Positions 23,033 to 32,324 of a stretch of DNA of 64,000 nucleotides are shown here, in pieces. The notes below the pieces were generated by a model. The model was not told the origin of the DNA. It did not search any database and was given only the letters and a program-made list of their open reading frames with translations. How positions within the stretch are numbered: position 1 is the first letter of the stretch; each line of letters opens with the position of its first letter. The stretch comes from Candidatus Pantoea varia (GTDB taxonomy: Bacteria; Pseudomonadota; Gammaproteobacteria; Enterobacterales; Enterobacteriaceae), in NCBI RefSeq assembly GCF_900115075.1, contig NZ_FOVG01000001.1, forward strand, positions 1 through 64,000, given 5' to 3'. The position numbers were made by a program, and so were the translations under genes.

Positions 23033-23056
23033 AGATGTTTAGACGTCCATACGGAT
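23033..23056 (+). promoter_or_regulatory. Tandem MetJ boxes before mmuP
   Basis: Three adjoining 8-mers, AGATGTTT-AGACGTCC-ATACGGAT, match the MetJ box AGACGTCT at 6, 7 and ~4 positions, ending 4 bases before the mmuP ATG. Tandem met boxes are bound by MetJ with S-adenosylmethionine as corepressor. This fits a methionine-salvage operon. Confidence 0.82.
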
Positions 23057-23060
23057 AAAA

Positions 23061-24473
23061 ATGATGAGCGAACAGCCAACTCCCTCGCAGGAACAATTTA
23101 AACGCACCATGAAAGTGCGCCATCTGGTGATGTTATCGCTGGGCGGCGTGATCGGCACCGGCCTGTTTTTTAACACCGGCTATATCATTTCAACCACCGG
23201 AGCAGCGGGTACGCTGCTCGCCTATCTGATTGGCGCGCTGGTGGTCTGGCTGGTGATGGTCTGTCTGGGCGAACTCTCCGTGGCGATGCCGGAAACCGGC
23301 GCATTCCACGTCTATGCCGCACGCTATCTTAGCCCGGCAACCGGCTACACCGTGGCCTGGCTCTACTGGCTGACCTGGACGGTAGCCCTCGGCTCCAGCC
23401 TGACGGCGGCGGGCTTTTGCATGCAGTACTGGTTCCCGCAAATCCCGGTGTGGATCTGGTGCCTGGTCTTCTGCTGCGCCATCTATCTGCTGAACGTCAT
23501 CTCAACCCGCTTCTTCGCCGAAGGGGAGTTCTGGTTCTCACTGATTAAGGTGGTGACGATCGTCGCCTTTATCGTGCTGGGCGGCGCAGCGATGTTTGGC
23601 TTTATCCCGATGAAAGATGGCACGCCCGCACCGGGCCTGAGCAATCTCACGGCGCACGGCTGGCTGCCCAACGGCGTACTGCCGATTCTGATGACCATGG
23701 TGGCGGTGAACTTCGCCTTCTCCGGCACCGAGCTGATCGGGATTGCGGCCGGTGAAACCCAGCAGCCGGAGAAAGTGCTGCCGCTGGCGATCCGTACTAC
23801 CGTGGCCCGGCTGATTATCTTCTTCATCGGCACTGTATTTGTGCTGGCGGCGCTGATTCCGATGGATCAGGCCGGCATTGTGAAAAGCCCGTTTGTACTG
23901 GTGTTTGAAAAGATCGGTATCCCGTATGCCGCTGACATTATTAACTTTGTGATCCTGACCGCTATCCTGTCAGCGGCCAACTCCGGCCTCTATGCATCCG
24001 GGCGTATGCTCTGGTCGCTGGCCAATGAGAATACGCTGCCGCGCGCCTTTGCCCGGGTCAATAAGCGCGGCATACCGCTGCTGGCAATCACCGTCAGCAT
24101 GGTGGGCGGTTTGCTGGCGCTGGTCTCCAGCGTGGTCGCGCCAGACACGGTGTTTGTGGCGCTGTCGGCTATCTCCGGTTTTGCGGTGGTCGCGGTCTGG
24201 CTCAGTATCTGCGCCTCGCATTTCGTTTTCCGTCGCCGTCATCTTCAGCAGGGCAAATCGCTGGCCGAGCTGGGATACCGTGCGCCGCTCTATCCGCTGA
24301 CGCCGATTCTGGGCTTTCTGCTCTGCCTGCTGGCCTGCGTCGGTCTGGCGTTCGATCCAACCCAGCGCATCGCGCTGTGGTGTGGCATCCCGTTTGTCCT
24401 GTTTTGCTACGCCGCTTACCATCTGACCCACAAATCATCCCCGAAGCCTGAGGAGGCCAATGATGTCGTATAA
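23061..24473 (+). CDS. mmuP: S-methylmethionine permease
   Basis: A 470-residue, 12-helix amino acid permease of the APC family importing S-methylmethionine, a plant-derived sulfur compound. It aligns throughout with E. coli Mmu[21 protein letters not shown] in helix 1, [19 protein letters not shown] and [13 protein letters not shown]. Start is ATG 23061 or 23064 (MSEQPTPSQ), both without a clear Shine-Dalgarno. It overlaps mmuM, forming the mmuPM operon. Confidence 0.95.
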   Translation: MMSEQPTPSQEQFKRTMKVRHLVMLSLGGVIGTGLFFNTGYIISTTGAAGTLLAYLIGALVVWLVMVCLGELSVAMPETGAFHVYAARYLSPATGYTVAWLYWLTWTVALGSSLTAAGFCMQYWFPQIPVWIWCLVFCCAIYLLNVISTRFFAEGEFWFSLIKVVTIVAFIVLGGAAMFGFIPMKDGTPAPGLSNLTAHGWLPNGVLPILMTMVAVNFAFSGTELIGIAAGETQQPEKVLPLAIRTTVARLIIFFIGTVFVLAALIPMDQAGIVKSPFVLVFEKIGIPYAADIINFVILTAILSAANSGLYASGRMLWSLANENTLPRAFARVNKRGIPLLAITVSMVGGLLALVSSVVAPDTVFVALSAISGFAVVAVWLSICASHFVFRRRHLQQGKSLAELGYRAPLYPLTPILGFLLCLLACVGLAFDPTQRIALWCGIPFVLFCYAAYHLTHKSSPKPEEANDVV

Positions 24474-25398
24474 CCCTGTCGCGCAGGCTTTAACAGAGTC
24501 GCCATTGCTGATTCTGGATGGGGCGCTGGCCACCGAACTGGAAGCCCGCGGCTGCCATCTGGCCGATGCGCTCTGGTCAGCAAAGGTGCTGATGGAAAAT
24601 CCTGAGCTGATCTATCAGGTTCACTACGACTATTTTGTCGCCGGAGCCCGCTGTGCCATCACCGCAAGCTATCAGGCGACGCCACAGGGGTTTGCCACGC
24701 GCGGTCTCGATGAAGCGCAGTCACTGGCGTTGATCGCCCAGAGCGTGGAACTGGCGCGACGCGCCCGTCACGACTATCTGGCAGTGCGGCCCGACGCGAA
24801 AACGCTGCTGGTGGCGGGTTCGGTGGGTCCGTACGGCGCTTTCCTGGCGGATGGCTCGGAATATCGCGGCGACTATGCGTTGCCGGAAGCGGAGATGATG
24901 GCGTTTCACCGCCCGCGCGTGCAGGCGCTGCTGGCGGCGGGAGCCGATCTGCTGGCCTGCGAAACCCTGCCTTCCTTTGCGGAAGCGCAGGCGCTGGTGA
25001 AACTGCTGGCAGAATTCCCTGAAGGCCGGGCCTGGTTTACGTTTACCCTGCGTGACGCTGAACACATCAGCGACGGCACGCCGCTGTCAGAGGTGGTGAG
25101 CTGGCTGAATCAGCAGCCACAGGTGATAGCGCTGGGAATCAACTGCGTGGCACTTGAGAGCGTGACGCCTGCGCTGCAGCAGCTAAAGAGGCTGACTGAC
25201 AAGCCGCTGGTGGTCTATCCCAATTCCGGCGAGCAGTATGATGCCAGCAGCAAAACCTGGCACTCCGCGCCGTCGGGCTGCACGCTGCATGACAAGCTGG
25301 ACGAGTGGCAACAGGCGGGCGCGAAGCTGATTGGCGGCTGCTGTCGTACCTCACCCAACGACATCGCGGCTATTGCCCGCGCTTGTCAACCGCAATAA
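24463..25398 (+). CDS. mmuM: Homocysteine S-methyltransferase MmuM
   Basis: A 311-residue zinc enzyme that uses S-methylmethionine (or S-adenosylmethionine) to methylate homocysteine to methionine. Zinc thiolates are in the GINC segment and the GGCCRTSP motif near the C-terminus. Substrate motif [13 protein letters not shown] is at the N-terminus. AGGAGG is 6 bases before ATG 24463, preferred over ATG 24460. The 11-base overlap with mmuP indicates coupling. Confidence 0.95.
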   Translation: MSYNPVAQALTESPLLILDGALATELEARGCHLADALWSAKVLMENPELIYQVHYDYFVAGARCAITASYQATPQGFATRGLDEAQSLALIAQSVELARRARHDYLAVRPDAKTLLVAGSVGPYGAFLADGSEYRGDYALPEAEMMAFHRPRVQALLAAGADLLACETLPSFAEAQALVKLLAEFPEGRAWFTFTLRDAEHISDGTPLSEVVSWLNQQPQVIALGINCVALESVTPALQQLKRLTDKPLVVYPNSGEQYDASSKTWHSAPSGCTLHDKLDEWQQAGAKLIGGCCRTSPNDIAAIARACQPQ

Positions 25399-25483
25399 GC
25401 TGGCTGAATCGGGCGATGATAGCCCGATTGAGTCTGAGAGGGCGGTCTACACTCTGATCATTGATCACTCTGTGGACCCCTTC

Positions 25484-25903
25484 ATGAAACAGCGAATTCT
25501 GGCTCTGGCCGCCGCGCTGCTGCTTAGCGGCTGCGCCACCATTGTCGGCACTGAAACCCAAATGGTACGCATCGACTCTCTGCCGCAGGGCGCGCGCTTT
25601 ACCGTGCAGGATGAGCGTGGCTACGCGGTTGCGCAGGGTTTCACGCCGCAGACCGTTGAGCTGGCAAAATCCACCGGCCGCTACTTCGGCAAAAAGCACT
25701 ACCTGCTGATGCTGGAAAGCCCGGGCTACGTGCCGGTTACGGTGCCGATAGAGGCACGCGCTAACCTCTGGTATCTGCTGGGCAACATTCCGCTGGGTGG
25801 ATTCCCTGGCTGGCTGCTGGTCGATCCCTTCTATGGCGGCATGTACGACCTCAAGCCGGAACATCCACGTCCCTTTATGAACCCGGTTGGCGCGCGCGGC
25901 TGA
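25484..25903 (+). CDS. Putative lipoprotein of unknown function
   Basis: A 139-residue protein beginning with a lipoprotein signal peptide whose lipobox is LLSGC (lipidated Cys at residue 18). Then comes a ~60-residue beta-rich stretch (VRIDSLPQGARFTVQDERG) resembling a PEGA-type fold, two hydrophobic turns (LWYLLGNIPLGGFPGWLLVDPFYGGMYDL) and a short tail. It is probably periplasmic or outer-membrane anchored. The longer open frame starting at 25331 overlaps mmuM and is rejected. Its stop abuts the speG stop. No function recognised. Confidence 0.8.
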   Translation: MKQRILALAAALLLSGCATIVGTETQMVRIDSLPQGARFTVQDERGYAVAQGFTPQTVELAKSTGRYFGKKHYLLMLESPGYVPVTVPIEARANLWYLLGNIPLGGFPGWLLVDPFYGGMYDLKPEHPRPFMNPVGARG

Positions 25904-26449
25904 TTACTGCGCGGTCGGCTTCACCATTCCGCCTGGCGTTTTATGGCGTTCCAGATACTGATGCTGGAAAATGCACATGCGGATCGTGTTGCGGTACTCC
26001 CCATTGATGAAAAACTCATGTTTAAGCACGCCTTCAATCTCGAAGCCGAGCTTGGTGTAGATGTGGATCGCTTTTTCGTTCTCCTGATCCACGATCAGGT
26101 AGAGCTTATAGAGATTCAGCACGGAAAAGCCGTAATCCATCGCCAGCTTTGCCGCCTGGGTTGCCAGCCCTTTGCCCTGATGCGCCGGATCGATAATGAT
26201 CTGAAACTCGGCGCGGCGGTGCACATGGTTAATCTCGACCAGTTCCACTAATCCCGCTTTCTGCCCGCTGTGCTCCACCACAAAGCGACGTTCGGTCTGA
26301 TCGTGAATGTGCTTGTTGTAGAGATCGGACAGCTCGACAAATGCCTCATACGGCTCCTCAAACCAGTAGCGCATTACGCTGGCGTTGTTATCCAGCTGAT
26401 GAACAAAGTGCAGATCTTCCCGCTCCAGCGGACGCAGTTTTACCGTCAT
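25904..26449 (-). CDS. speG: Spermidine N1-acetyltransferase
   Basis: A 181-residue GNAT enzyme acetylating spermidine and spermine to limit polyamine toxicity. It is colinear with E. coli Spe[22 protein letters not shown] at the start, acetyl-CoA loop [15 protein letters not shown] and the allosteric polyamine site [16 protein letters not shown]. It converges directly on the lipoprotein gene with no spacer. Divergent or isolated promoter upstream. Confidence 0.97.
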   Translation of the reverse strand: MTVKLRPLEREDLHFVHQLDNNASVMRYWFEEPYEAFVELSDLYNKHIHDQTERRFVVEHSGQKAGLVELVEINHVHRRAEFQIIIDPAHQGKGLATQAAKLAMDYGFSVLNLYKLYLIVDQENEKAIHIYTKLGFEIEGVLKHEFFINGEYRNTIRMCIFQHQYLERHKTPGGMVKPTAQ

Positions 26450-26667
26450 AACCTTTTCCTCTCATGAAATAATGGCCGCGAGTATACCGCATCAGCCTGG
26501 CACTGCGTTTTGCGCAGTCGCATATGGGCGCTGCTTTAGCGTGCAACCGTCAATAGCGTAGCAATTAAAGAAGGCAGCGAGAGAACCGCACACCGTCCGG
26601 CAGGAGAGAAGAGGCGTTAAAGGCCGATAAAGAGGCGAGTTAAGAAATGCGTGACGAGTAAAGCAGC
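26450..26667. other. Intergenic stretch, no gene seen
   Basis: About 220 bases between the speG start and the ABC operon terminator. ACCGTCCGGCAGGAG at ~26592 is an isolated half of the GCCGTCCGGC sequence in the following hairpin. No ORF or RNA is recognised; it probably contains the speG promoter. Confidence 0.5.
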
Positions 26668-26695
26668 GCCGGACGGCAGGTTAACGCCGTCCGGC
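26668..26695 (-). terminator. Hairpin ending the ABC operon
   Basis: GCCGGACGGC-8 bases-GCCGTCCGGC, a perfect 10-bp G/C-rich stem starting 5 bases past the last ATPase gene. Only a weak T-rich tail (GCTGCTTTACTC on the minus strand), so it may act mainly as an mRNA 3'-end stabiliser. Confidence 0.75.
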
Positions 26696-26700
26696 CTGGT

Positions 26701-27378
26701 TCAGGCAGAGATCTGCTCGATGATGCGGCCCTGCGCCATGCGCACCGCGCGATCGCACATGTGATCGATAACATCGGGATCGTGGCTGACCAGCACCATG
26801 GTCAGACCATCCTGCTGTTTCAGATCGTTGAGCAGATTAAGGATCTCCGCCTGCACCGACATATCCAGCGCCGACGTCGGCTCATCCAGCAGCAGAATCT
26901 TCGGTTGCAGCAGCAGGGCGCGCACGATGGCGACGCGCTGACGCTGACCGCCGGAGAGCTGATGCGGATAACGATCTGCCAGCGCAGGATCGAGTCCGAC
27001 GTGACGGAAGCCCTGATCGATACGATCGTTGATATTGTCGTGTTTCAGCAGCTTCAGCGGCTCCGACAGCGTGCGACGCAACCGGTGACGCGGATGCAGC
27101 GACGCATAAGGATCCTGGAACACCATCTGCACTTCCTGACGCAGCGCGCCAGTAAAGGCTTTGCCCGGCTGAACCTCGTGACCGGCAAGCTGCATCTGGC
27201 CCTGCCAGTGTGGGTTTAATCCCGCCAGCACCCACAGCAGCGACGACTTGCCGCAGCCCGATGGACCCACCAGACCAAAACACTCGCCCGCGTTAACATC
27301 CAGGTTAACCTCGTGCACCACGGTGCGCAGGTCATAACCCTGTTTGTGGGCGACGCTGAGATTGTGTAACTTAATCAT
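26701..27378 (-). CDS. Peptide-type ABC transporter ATPase, second subunit
   Basis: A 225-residue ATPase of the DppF/NikE/OppF type. Walker A GPSGCGKSS, Q-loop VFQDPYASLHP, signature LSGGQRQRVAIVRAL, Walker B KILLLDEPTSALD and switch His in VSHDPD are all intact. It is short because it lacks the C-terminal oligopeptide extension of ~60 residues typical of OppF. It overlaps the preceding ATPase gene by 8 bases. Confidence 0.92.
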   Translation of the reverse strand: MIKLHNLSVAHKQGYDLRTVVHEVNLDVNAGECFGLVGPSGCGKSSLLWVLAGLNPHWQGQMQLAGHEVQPGKAFTGALRQEVQMVFQDPYASLHPRHRLRRTLSEPLKLLKHDNINDRIDQGFRHVGLDPALADRYPHQLSGGQRQRVAIVRALLLQPKILLLDEPTSALDMSVQAEILNLLNDLKQQDGLTMVLVSHDPDVIDHMCDRAVRMAQGRIIEQISA

Positions 27379-28201
27379 TATTCGCCTCCAGCGCAGCGCG
27401 ATCCAGCACCGGTAAAGTCTGCCCGTGGGTCGATTTGCCCGGACGACAAGCCCACAGCGTGCGGGTGTAAGGATGGGTCGCGTGAGGCAGATCGGCAGCG
27501 GGCAGCGTATCCAGCAGCCGGCCTTTGTACATCACCATCACCCGCTCACAATGTTCCGAGACCTGCTGCAAATCATGGCTGATCAGCAACAGACCCATGT
27601 TGCGCGCTTCCACCAGACCGCGGATCAGCGCCAGCACCTGATCGCGCATGGCATGATCCAGCGCTGAGGTCGGTTCATCGGCGATCAGGAAGTCGGGATC
27701 GGTGATCAGGGCGATGGCCAGCATCACGCGCTGGCCCATACCGCCAGAGAGCTGATGCGGATACTGCTGTATCAGACGACGCGGATCGGGCAGGCCGACC
27801 GCATCCAGCATTTCACACACTTTCTCTTTGCGTTCGGCACGGCTCAGCCGGCGATGCAGGATCAGCGGCTCTTCGACCTGCCAGCCTATGGTGCGCGTCG
27901 GGTTAAGGGCATATTTCGGGTCCTGCATCACCATCGCCACGCGGTTACCGCGCAGCTGGTTCCAGTGACGTTCACTCAGCGTCAGCGCATTCTCACCGGC
28001 GACCTGAAGCTGGCTGGCCTGCAGATGCAGCGCGGGCGAGAGTAAGCCCATCAGGCTGCGGGCAGTCAGTGACTTGCCTGAACCGGATTCACCGACCAGC
28101 GCCACACGCTCGCGGCCCACGGAAAAGCGGATGTTATCGACCAGCAGTGCTTCATCGCTGCGAATGGTCAGCCCTTCGGCATGGAGCAGATTATTTTGCA
28201 T
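27371..28201 (-). CDS. Peptide-type ABC transporter ATPase, first subunit
   Basis: A 276-residue ATPase of the DppD/NikD type. Walker A GESGSGKSLT, Q-loop VMQDPKYALNPTRT, signature SGGMGQRVMLAIAL, Walker B DFLIADEPTSALD and a C-terminal HPYTRTLWACRP segment as in oligopeptide ATPases. ATG 28201 overlaps the permease stop (28191), so the 28231 start is rejected. NikD-like signature SGGMxQR is seen in both nickel and peptide systems; substrate not decidable. Confidence 0.92.
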   Translation of the reverse strand: MQNNLLHAEGLTIRSDEALLVDNIRFSVGRERVALVGESGSGKSLTARSLMGLLSPALHLQASQLQVAGENALTLSERHWNQLRGNRVAMVMQDPKYALNPTRTIGWQVEEPLILHRRLSRAERKEKVCEMLDAVGLPDPRRLIQQYPHQLSGGMGQRVMLAIALITDPDFLIADEPTSALDHAMRDQVLALIRGLVEARNMGLLLISHDLQQVSEHCERVMVMYKGRLLDTLPAADLPHATHPYTRTLWACRPGKSTHGQTLPVLDRAALEANND

Positions 28202-29048
28202 GACGGGTATCCAGTCGGTCGCGCAGGCCATCGCCTGTCAGGTTAAAGGCCAGGCTGGCAAACAGAATGGCCGCACCCGGCGCAGCAGCAACCCACCACT
28301 GATCGAAGATCACTTTACTGCCTTCGGCGACCATCGAACCCCATTCTGCCGTCGGCGGCTGAACGCCCATACCGAGGAAGCCGAGGCCGGCTGCGGCCAG
28401 AATAATCCCGCCCAGGCTCAGCGCCGCGCGGACTACCGCCGTCGGCATGCAGAGCGGCAGGATATGACCGAACATCAGGCGAAAGCCGGTAATGCCCTGC
28501 ATCCTCGCGGCGGCAAGGTAGTCGCTGCGGCGTAGTGCGAGCGTTTCAGCACGCGCCTGGCGGGCAAACGGCGGCCAGCTGGTCAGCGCCAGTGCCAGCG
28601 CACCGTTCATCAGGCCAGGGCCGAGAATCGCCACCAGCGCCAGCGCGATCACCAGGTTCGGCAGCGACAGGAAGATATCGGTAATGCGCATCAGCAGGCG
28701 TTCGGTCCAGCCGCCGACATAGCCGGCGGTGATGCCGATCAGCAGTCCGGCCGGAATGGTCAGCACCAGGATCAGGGACACCAGCAGCAGAGTCGGACGT
28801 GCGCCGTAAATCACGCGCGACAGCAGATCACGACCAAAGCCATCGGTGCCGAACCAGTGCTGTGCCGACGGTGCCAGCAGGCGGCTCGACATGGTCTGCA
28901 CATTCGGGTCGAACGGCGCAATCAGCGGCGCCAGCAGCGCCATCAGGATAAGAATCGCGACCAGCGTCAGCCCAACAGTTAACGAGGTCACGCGTTGACG
29001 GCGACGGCGTGGCCGCAGCGTTTCGAGTTCAGAGAGTTGTTGCGTCAT
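28191..29048 (-). CDS. Peptide-type ABC transporter permease, second subunit
   Basis: A 285-residue inner-membrane permease (DppC/OppC/NikC family). Six helices; N-terminal conserved segment LLAPSAQHWFGTDGFGRDLLSRVIYG and EAA loop AARMQGITGFRLMFGHILPL are present. Start overlaps the previous gene by 4 bases. Confidence 0.92.
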   Translation of the reverse strand: MTQQLSELETLRPRRRRQRVTSLTVGLTLVAILILMALLAPLIAPFDPNVQTMSSRLLAPSAQHWFGTDGFGRDLLSRVIYGARPTLLLVSLILVLTIPAGLLIGITAGYVGGWTERLLMRITDIFLSLPNLVIALALVAILGPGLMNGALALALTSWPPFARQARAETLALRRSDYLAAARMQGITGFRLMFGHILPLCMPTAVVRAALSLGGIILAAAGLGFLGMGVQPPTAEWGSMVAEGSKVIFDQWWVAAAPGAAILFASLAFNLTGDGLRDRLDTRHAK

Positions 29049-30097
29049 CGGGTTCTCGGATCGGTTAACCAGGTTAAAACATCCGCCAGGGTGTTAATCA
29101 GGATAAAGCAGCTGCCGATCAACAGGGTTGAGCCCAGAATTGCCGGTACATCGCCGGAGAACAGCGCATTGGTCATGTAGCGACCCACACCTGGCCAGGC
29201 GAAGACGGTTTCGGTCAATACTGAGCCTTCCAGCAGGGTGGCGTAGGAGAGGGCGATCACCGTGACCAGCGTGCCCAGCACGTTGGGGAAGATATGGCGC
29301 AGCAGGATGCGCACCCGACCCGCGCCTTTAGCACGCGCCAGCACCACATACTCTTTGCTGCTCTCTTCCAGCAGCGCAGCACGCAGCAGGCGGGTAATGC
29401 CCGCCATCGCCAGTAGGCCGAGGATCACCACCGGCAGCCAGAGGTGAGCAATCGCGTTGCGGAACATTTCCGGTTCACCCGACAGCCAGCTGTCGATCAG
29501 CACAAAGCCGGTCTTCGGCTCCAGGGTATAGACCCAGATATCATCCAGTCGTCCCGGTCCGGCGGACCAGTGCAGCACCGCATAAAACAGCAGCAGGCCC
29601 AGCAGGCCGAGCCAGAATACCGGCACCGAGTAGCCCAGCAGCGAGATAAAGCGGGCGAGGTTGTCGATCCAGCTGCCCGGTTTCCACGCCGCCAGCAGCG
29701 CCAGCGAGACGCCGAACACCACCGCGAAGATCATCGCGCAGGTCGCCAGCTCAATGGTGGCGGGGAAGGTGGTCATCAGGTCGCCGCTCACCGATTGATT
29801 GGTCAGGCGGGAGACACCCAGATCGCCGTACGCCAGATGTTCGACGTAGCGCCAGAACTGCATCAGCACCGGCTCGTCGAGACCCAGGTCATGACGCACC
29901 TGCGCATAAGTCGCTTCACTGGCGTGATCGCCGGCGATCTGCTGCACCGGATCGATCGGCGACAGATGCGACAGCATAAAGGTGAAGGCAAGCAGGCCAA
30001 GCAGCGTGACCAGCAGCGACAATACGCTACCGAGCAGCCGTCCGCCACGCTGCCAAAAAAGCCGGGCGAACCCGGCTGAAGGAACAGACTGTGCCAT
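29045..30097 (-). CDS. Peptide-type ABC transporter permease, first subunit
   Basis: A 350-residue inner-membrane permease (DppB/OppB/NikB family), about six helices. Features: LSPIDPVQQIAGDHAS with the LxxxDP motif after helix 1, a large periplasmic loop near residues 170-220 and EAA loop ARAKGAGRVRILLRHIFPN. The overlap with both neighbours shows a tightly coupled operon. Confidence 0.92.
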   Translation of the reverse strand: MAQSVPSAGFARLFWQRGGRLLGSVLSLLVTLLGLLAFTFMLSHLSPIDPVQQIAGDHASEATYAQVRHDLGLDEPVLMQFWRYVEHLAYGDLGVSRLTNQSVSGDLMTTFPATIELATCAMIFAVVFGVSLALLAAWKPGSWIDNLARFISLLGYSVPVFWLGLLGLLLFYAVLHWSAGPGRLDDIWVYTLEPKTGFVLIDSWLSGEPEMFRNAIAHLWLPVVILGLLAMAGITRLLRAALLEESSKEYVVLARAKGAGRVRILLRHIFPNVLGTLVTVIALSYATLLEGSVLTETVFAWPGVGRYMTNALFSGDVPAILGSTLLIGSCFILINTLADVLTWLTDPRTR

Positions 30098-31665
30098 TAC
30101 TTAGTGACCTGCGAGTAATACACCATGTCAGGGTTAATGCCCTGCACGTAGCCTTTCAGGTTGTCGCGCAGGGCGATCAGGTTCTTCGCCTGCATCCCAA
30201 TCACATACGGTGAATTCTTCATCACTTCACGCTGCATCGCTTCATACAATGCCACGCGTTTCTTCGGATCGCTTTCAGCCGTCGCCGCAATCACCTGCTT
30301 GTTCAGCTCAGGAATGTGCCAGTCTGAACGGAAGGCGATGGTTTTGCTGCCATCTTCCGGGTTGTAAGCAAACGAGGCGGCGTTGGTGTTGGGATCGAAA
30401 TAGTCAGAGCCCCAGGCGTTCAGCGTCGCTTCATATTTATGCGCTTTCACATTGGTCGAGACTTCTGAGCTCAGGCCCGGCACCACTTCCACTTTGACGC
30501 CCGCTTTGGCGAAGCTGCCCTGCAGTGCCTGCGCGATATCAAGATAAGGCGGCTGGTTGCTGGTGGAAAGCTTGAAGGTAACGTTGTTCAGGCCCGCTTT
30601 CTTCAGAATCGCTTTGGCTTTTTCCGGATCGTAGCTGTATGGCGTGTCGTTGATTGCACCCAGGAAGCCCTTAGGCAGGAAGCTCTGATGCACGTCGAAC
30701 TGACCTTTCAGCAGCTCGTTAGCAATGCCTTTGTAATCCCACAGGTAGCGTGCCGCTTCCCAGAAGGCCGGGTTCTTCATCGTCTCGTTCGCGCCGATGT
30801 TGAACTGGATGTAGTAGAGGGACGCCATTGGAATCGCTTCCGTTTTCACGCCTTTCTTGCCGTTTAGCGCAGCAATCTGATCGGCACCCAGGTTACGGGC
30901 AATATCGGCATCGCCCTGTTCCAGCAGCAGACGACGTGCAGCCGGTTCCGGTACGTTTTTGATCAGGATGTTCTTCATTTTTGGCGCGCCCGCAGGTGAG
31001 GTCGGGTTGGCGCTGAGCAGCACGACCTGATGCATCACCACTTTACGGATCTGATACGGACCGCTGCCCGCTGAGTGGGTGGCCAGCCAGGCGTTACCGA
31101 AATCGCCGTTCTTCGCGTTCGCCATCGCGGTTTTTTCATCAATGATGGAAGAAACCGGGGCAGAGAGCAGGCTCAGTACGTAGGTCGGGCTGACGTTGGC
31201 GGTCCAGCTGATCTGCACGTGATTGTCATCGACCTTCTTCAGGAAGCCGTCAACGTTATCTTTGGTCCAGCCAAGCTGCGTCAGGATGAAAGAGGGATCG
31301 AGGTTCAGCTTCACCACGCGGCCCAGTGAGAAGATCACATCTTCCGGACGCAGCGGGTTGCCGGTGGAGAATTTCGCATCTTTGCGCAGTTCAAAGGTCA
31401 GGCTGCGGTTGTCGCTGCCGGGCTGCCATGAGGTCGCAAGCGTGGGCTTCAGGTCCACCGGATTCTGCGGATCAGACTGCACCAGACGCTGATAGATGTT
31501 AGTAAAAGCCTGAACGCTGGTCAGTTCAAACCCTTTAGCCGGGTCGAAGCTGTCGGCGTCGTCAGTAGATTGTGCAATCACCAGCGTATCTTTCGGTGTT
31601 GCGGCCTGGGCTGTGAAGGCGGCAGCCAGCGTCAGAGCCAGCAGTGATGGAATTATAGTTTTCAT
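30097..31665 (-). CDS. Periplasmic substrate-binding protein, peptide/nickel family
   Basis: A 522-residue family 5 extracellular solute-binding protein. Signal peptide cleaved after FTAQA. The family signature follows as FELTSVQAFTNIYQRLVQSDP and later FSLGRVVKLNLDPSF. It is first of a five-gene operon (binding protein, two permeases, two ATPases). Substrate could be di/oligopeptides or another small cation or conjugate; no ligand-diagnostic residue was recognised, so no ddp/nik/gsi name is given. Confidence 0.92.
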   Translation of the reverse strand: MKTIIPSLLALTLAAAFTAQAATPKDTLVIAQSTDDADSFDPAKGFELTSVQAFTNIYQRLVQSDPQNPVDLKPTLATSWQPGSDNRSLTFELRKDAKFSTGNPLRPEDVIFSLGRVVKLNLDPSFILTQLGWTKDNVDGFLKKVDDNHVQISWTANVSPTYVLSLLSAPVSSIIDEKTAMANAKNGDFGNAWLATHSAGSGPYQIRKVVMHQVVLLSANPTSPAGAPKMKNILIKNVPEPAARRLLLEQGDADIARNLGADQIAALNGKKGVKTEAIPMASLYYIQFNIGANETMKNPAFWEAARYLWDYKGIANELLKGQFDVHQSFLPKGFLGAINDTPYSYDPEKAKAILKKAGLNNVTFKLSTSNQPPYLDIAQALQGSFAKAGVKVEVVPGLSSEVSTNVKAHKYEATLNAWGSDYFDPNTNAASFAYNPEDGSKTIAFRSDWHIPELNKQVIAATAESDPKKRVALYEAMQREVMKNSPYVIGMQAKNLIALRDNLKGYVQGINPDMVYYSQVTK

Positions 31666-32060
31666 GAAATTTCCTTGCCTCTAAAAAGTTACGCGAGTTT
31701 ACGAAAGGGCCGATGCGAAGAATAGTCGAATATGGGCTAATCATATGCCAAAAGGTTATAAGGGTTGCCAGGCGGTTATAAGAAGATCGCCACGCCGTTA
31801 ACGAAGCGGCAATCTGAGCAGAAACAAATCCTCAACGAAAGCGTTATTCAGGGCGTTATTGCTTTACCGAAGCCGGCCTCTCTTTATAATGGCGGCAGAT
31901 AACTTCAGGAGAATTCAGTTGGACAGTGATACCCGATTAACTTTAATTCTGGCAAGCTGAATTTCCTATGCTGCTTGCCAACCGGCGAGCAGCGATCCCC
32001 GCTTTAATTAACGATCGCGCTCCTTATTTTCAATCCTGCCATCCCCCAGGAGTGCGCGTT
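31666..32060. promoter_or_regulatory. Divergent promoter region, ABC operon and mgtA
   Basis: About 400 bases with no gene. It must contain the ABC operon promoter (minus strand, near the T/A-rich 31680-31760) and the start of the long mgtA leader (plus strand). A PhoP box (TGTTTA repeats) was looked for and not found with confidence. Confidence 0.5.
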
Positions 32061-32108
32061 ATGCTGCTGTTTATATTCGCTCTTTTTCCTCCGCCCCGAC
32101 TGGCGTAG
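32061..32108 (+). CDS. Proline-rich leader peptide of mgtA (MgtL-like)
   Basis: A 15-codon ORF reading MLLFIFALFPPPRLA, with CAGGAG 8 bases before the ATG, about 215 bases before mgtA. In Salmonella and E. coli, mgtA is preceded by the short proline-codon-bearing ORF mgtL whose translation rate sets whether the leader terminates transcription. The E. coli peptide is different in sequence but also proline-rich. Here three consecutive Pro codons (CCT CCG CCC) near the end would stall ribosomes under low Mg2+ or proline/EF-P limitation. The stop codon sits inside the first downstream hairpin. Inference from position and composition. Confidence 0.72.
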   Translation: MLLFIFALFPPPRLA

Positions 32109-32203
32109 CTCAGGCTACGCCCAATCGCCGATCTCAGACTTTCAAAACGCTGCGTTTAACCGACGTCGGCTAACCCTGTGCGCGTCATTATTTTGCGCGC
32201 AGG
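32102..32203 (+). promoter_or_regulatory. mgtA leader hairpins (attenuator candidate)
   Basis: GGCGTAGC-TCAG-GCTACGCC (32102-32121) begins within the leader peptide's last codons. A second stem, CCTGTGCGC/GCGCGCAGG (32175-32203), lies further on. A ribosome stalled at PPP would cover or free the first stem. No U-tract follows, so Rho-dependent control as in Salmonella mgtA is more likely than intrinsic termination. Confidence 0.55.
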
Positions 32204-32324
32204 CGGAATAACGTGATTATTCCTGAAGGTCACCGAATTAAATAACCCGGCCACGCCAGGTTTTATCCATGCACCTTATTTTGCGTGCAGGACGACTATT
32301 GCTTTAAATCAGGGAGATGTCGAA

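Noticed and set aside
25331..25483. Upstream extension of the lipoprotein frame into mmuM
   Set aside because: It overlaps mmuM, and the internal ATG at 25484 begins a clear lipoprotein signal peptide.
26592..26695. GCCGTCCGGC repeats as possible insertion-sequence ends
   Set aside because: Only a compact hairpin at an operon end plus one partial copy; no transposase or target duplication.
31666..32324. PhoP box upstream of mgtA
   Set aside because: No convincing pair of TGTTTA hexamers with 5-base spacing was found by eye; left as unresolved.
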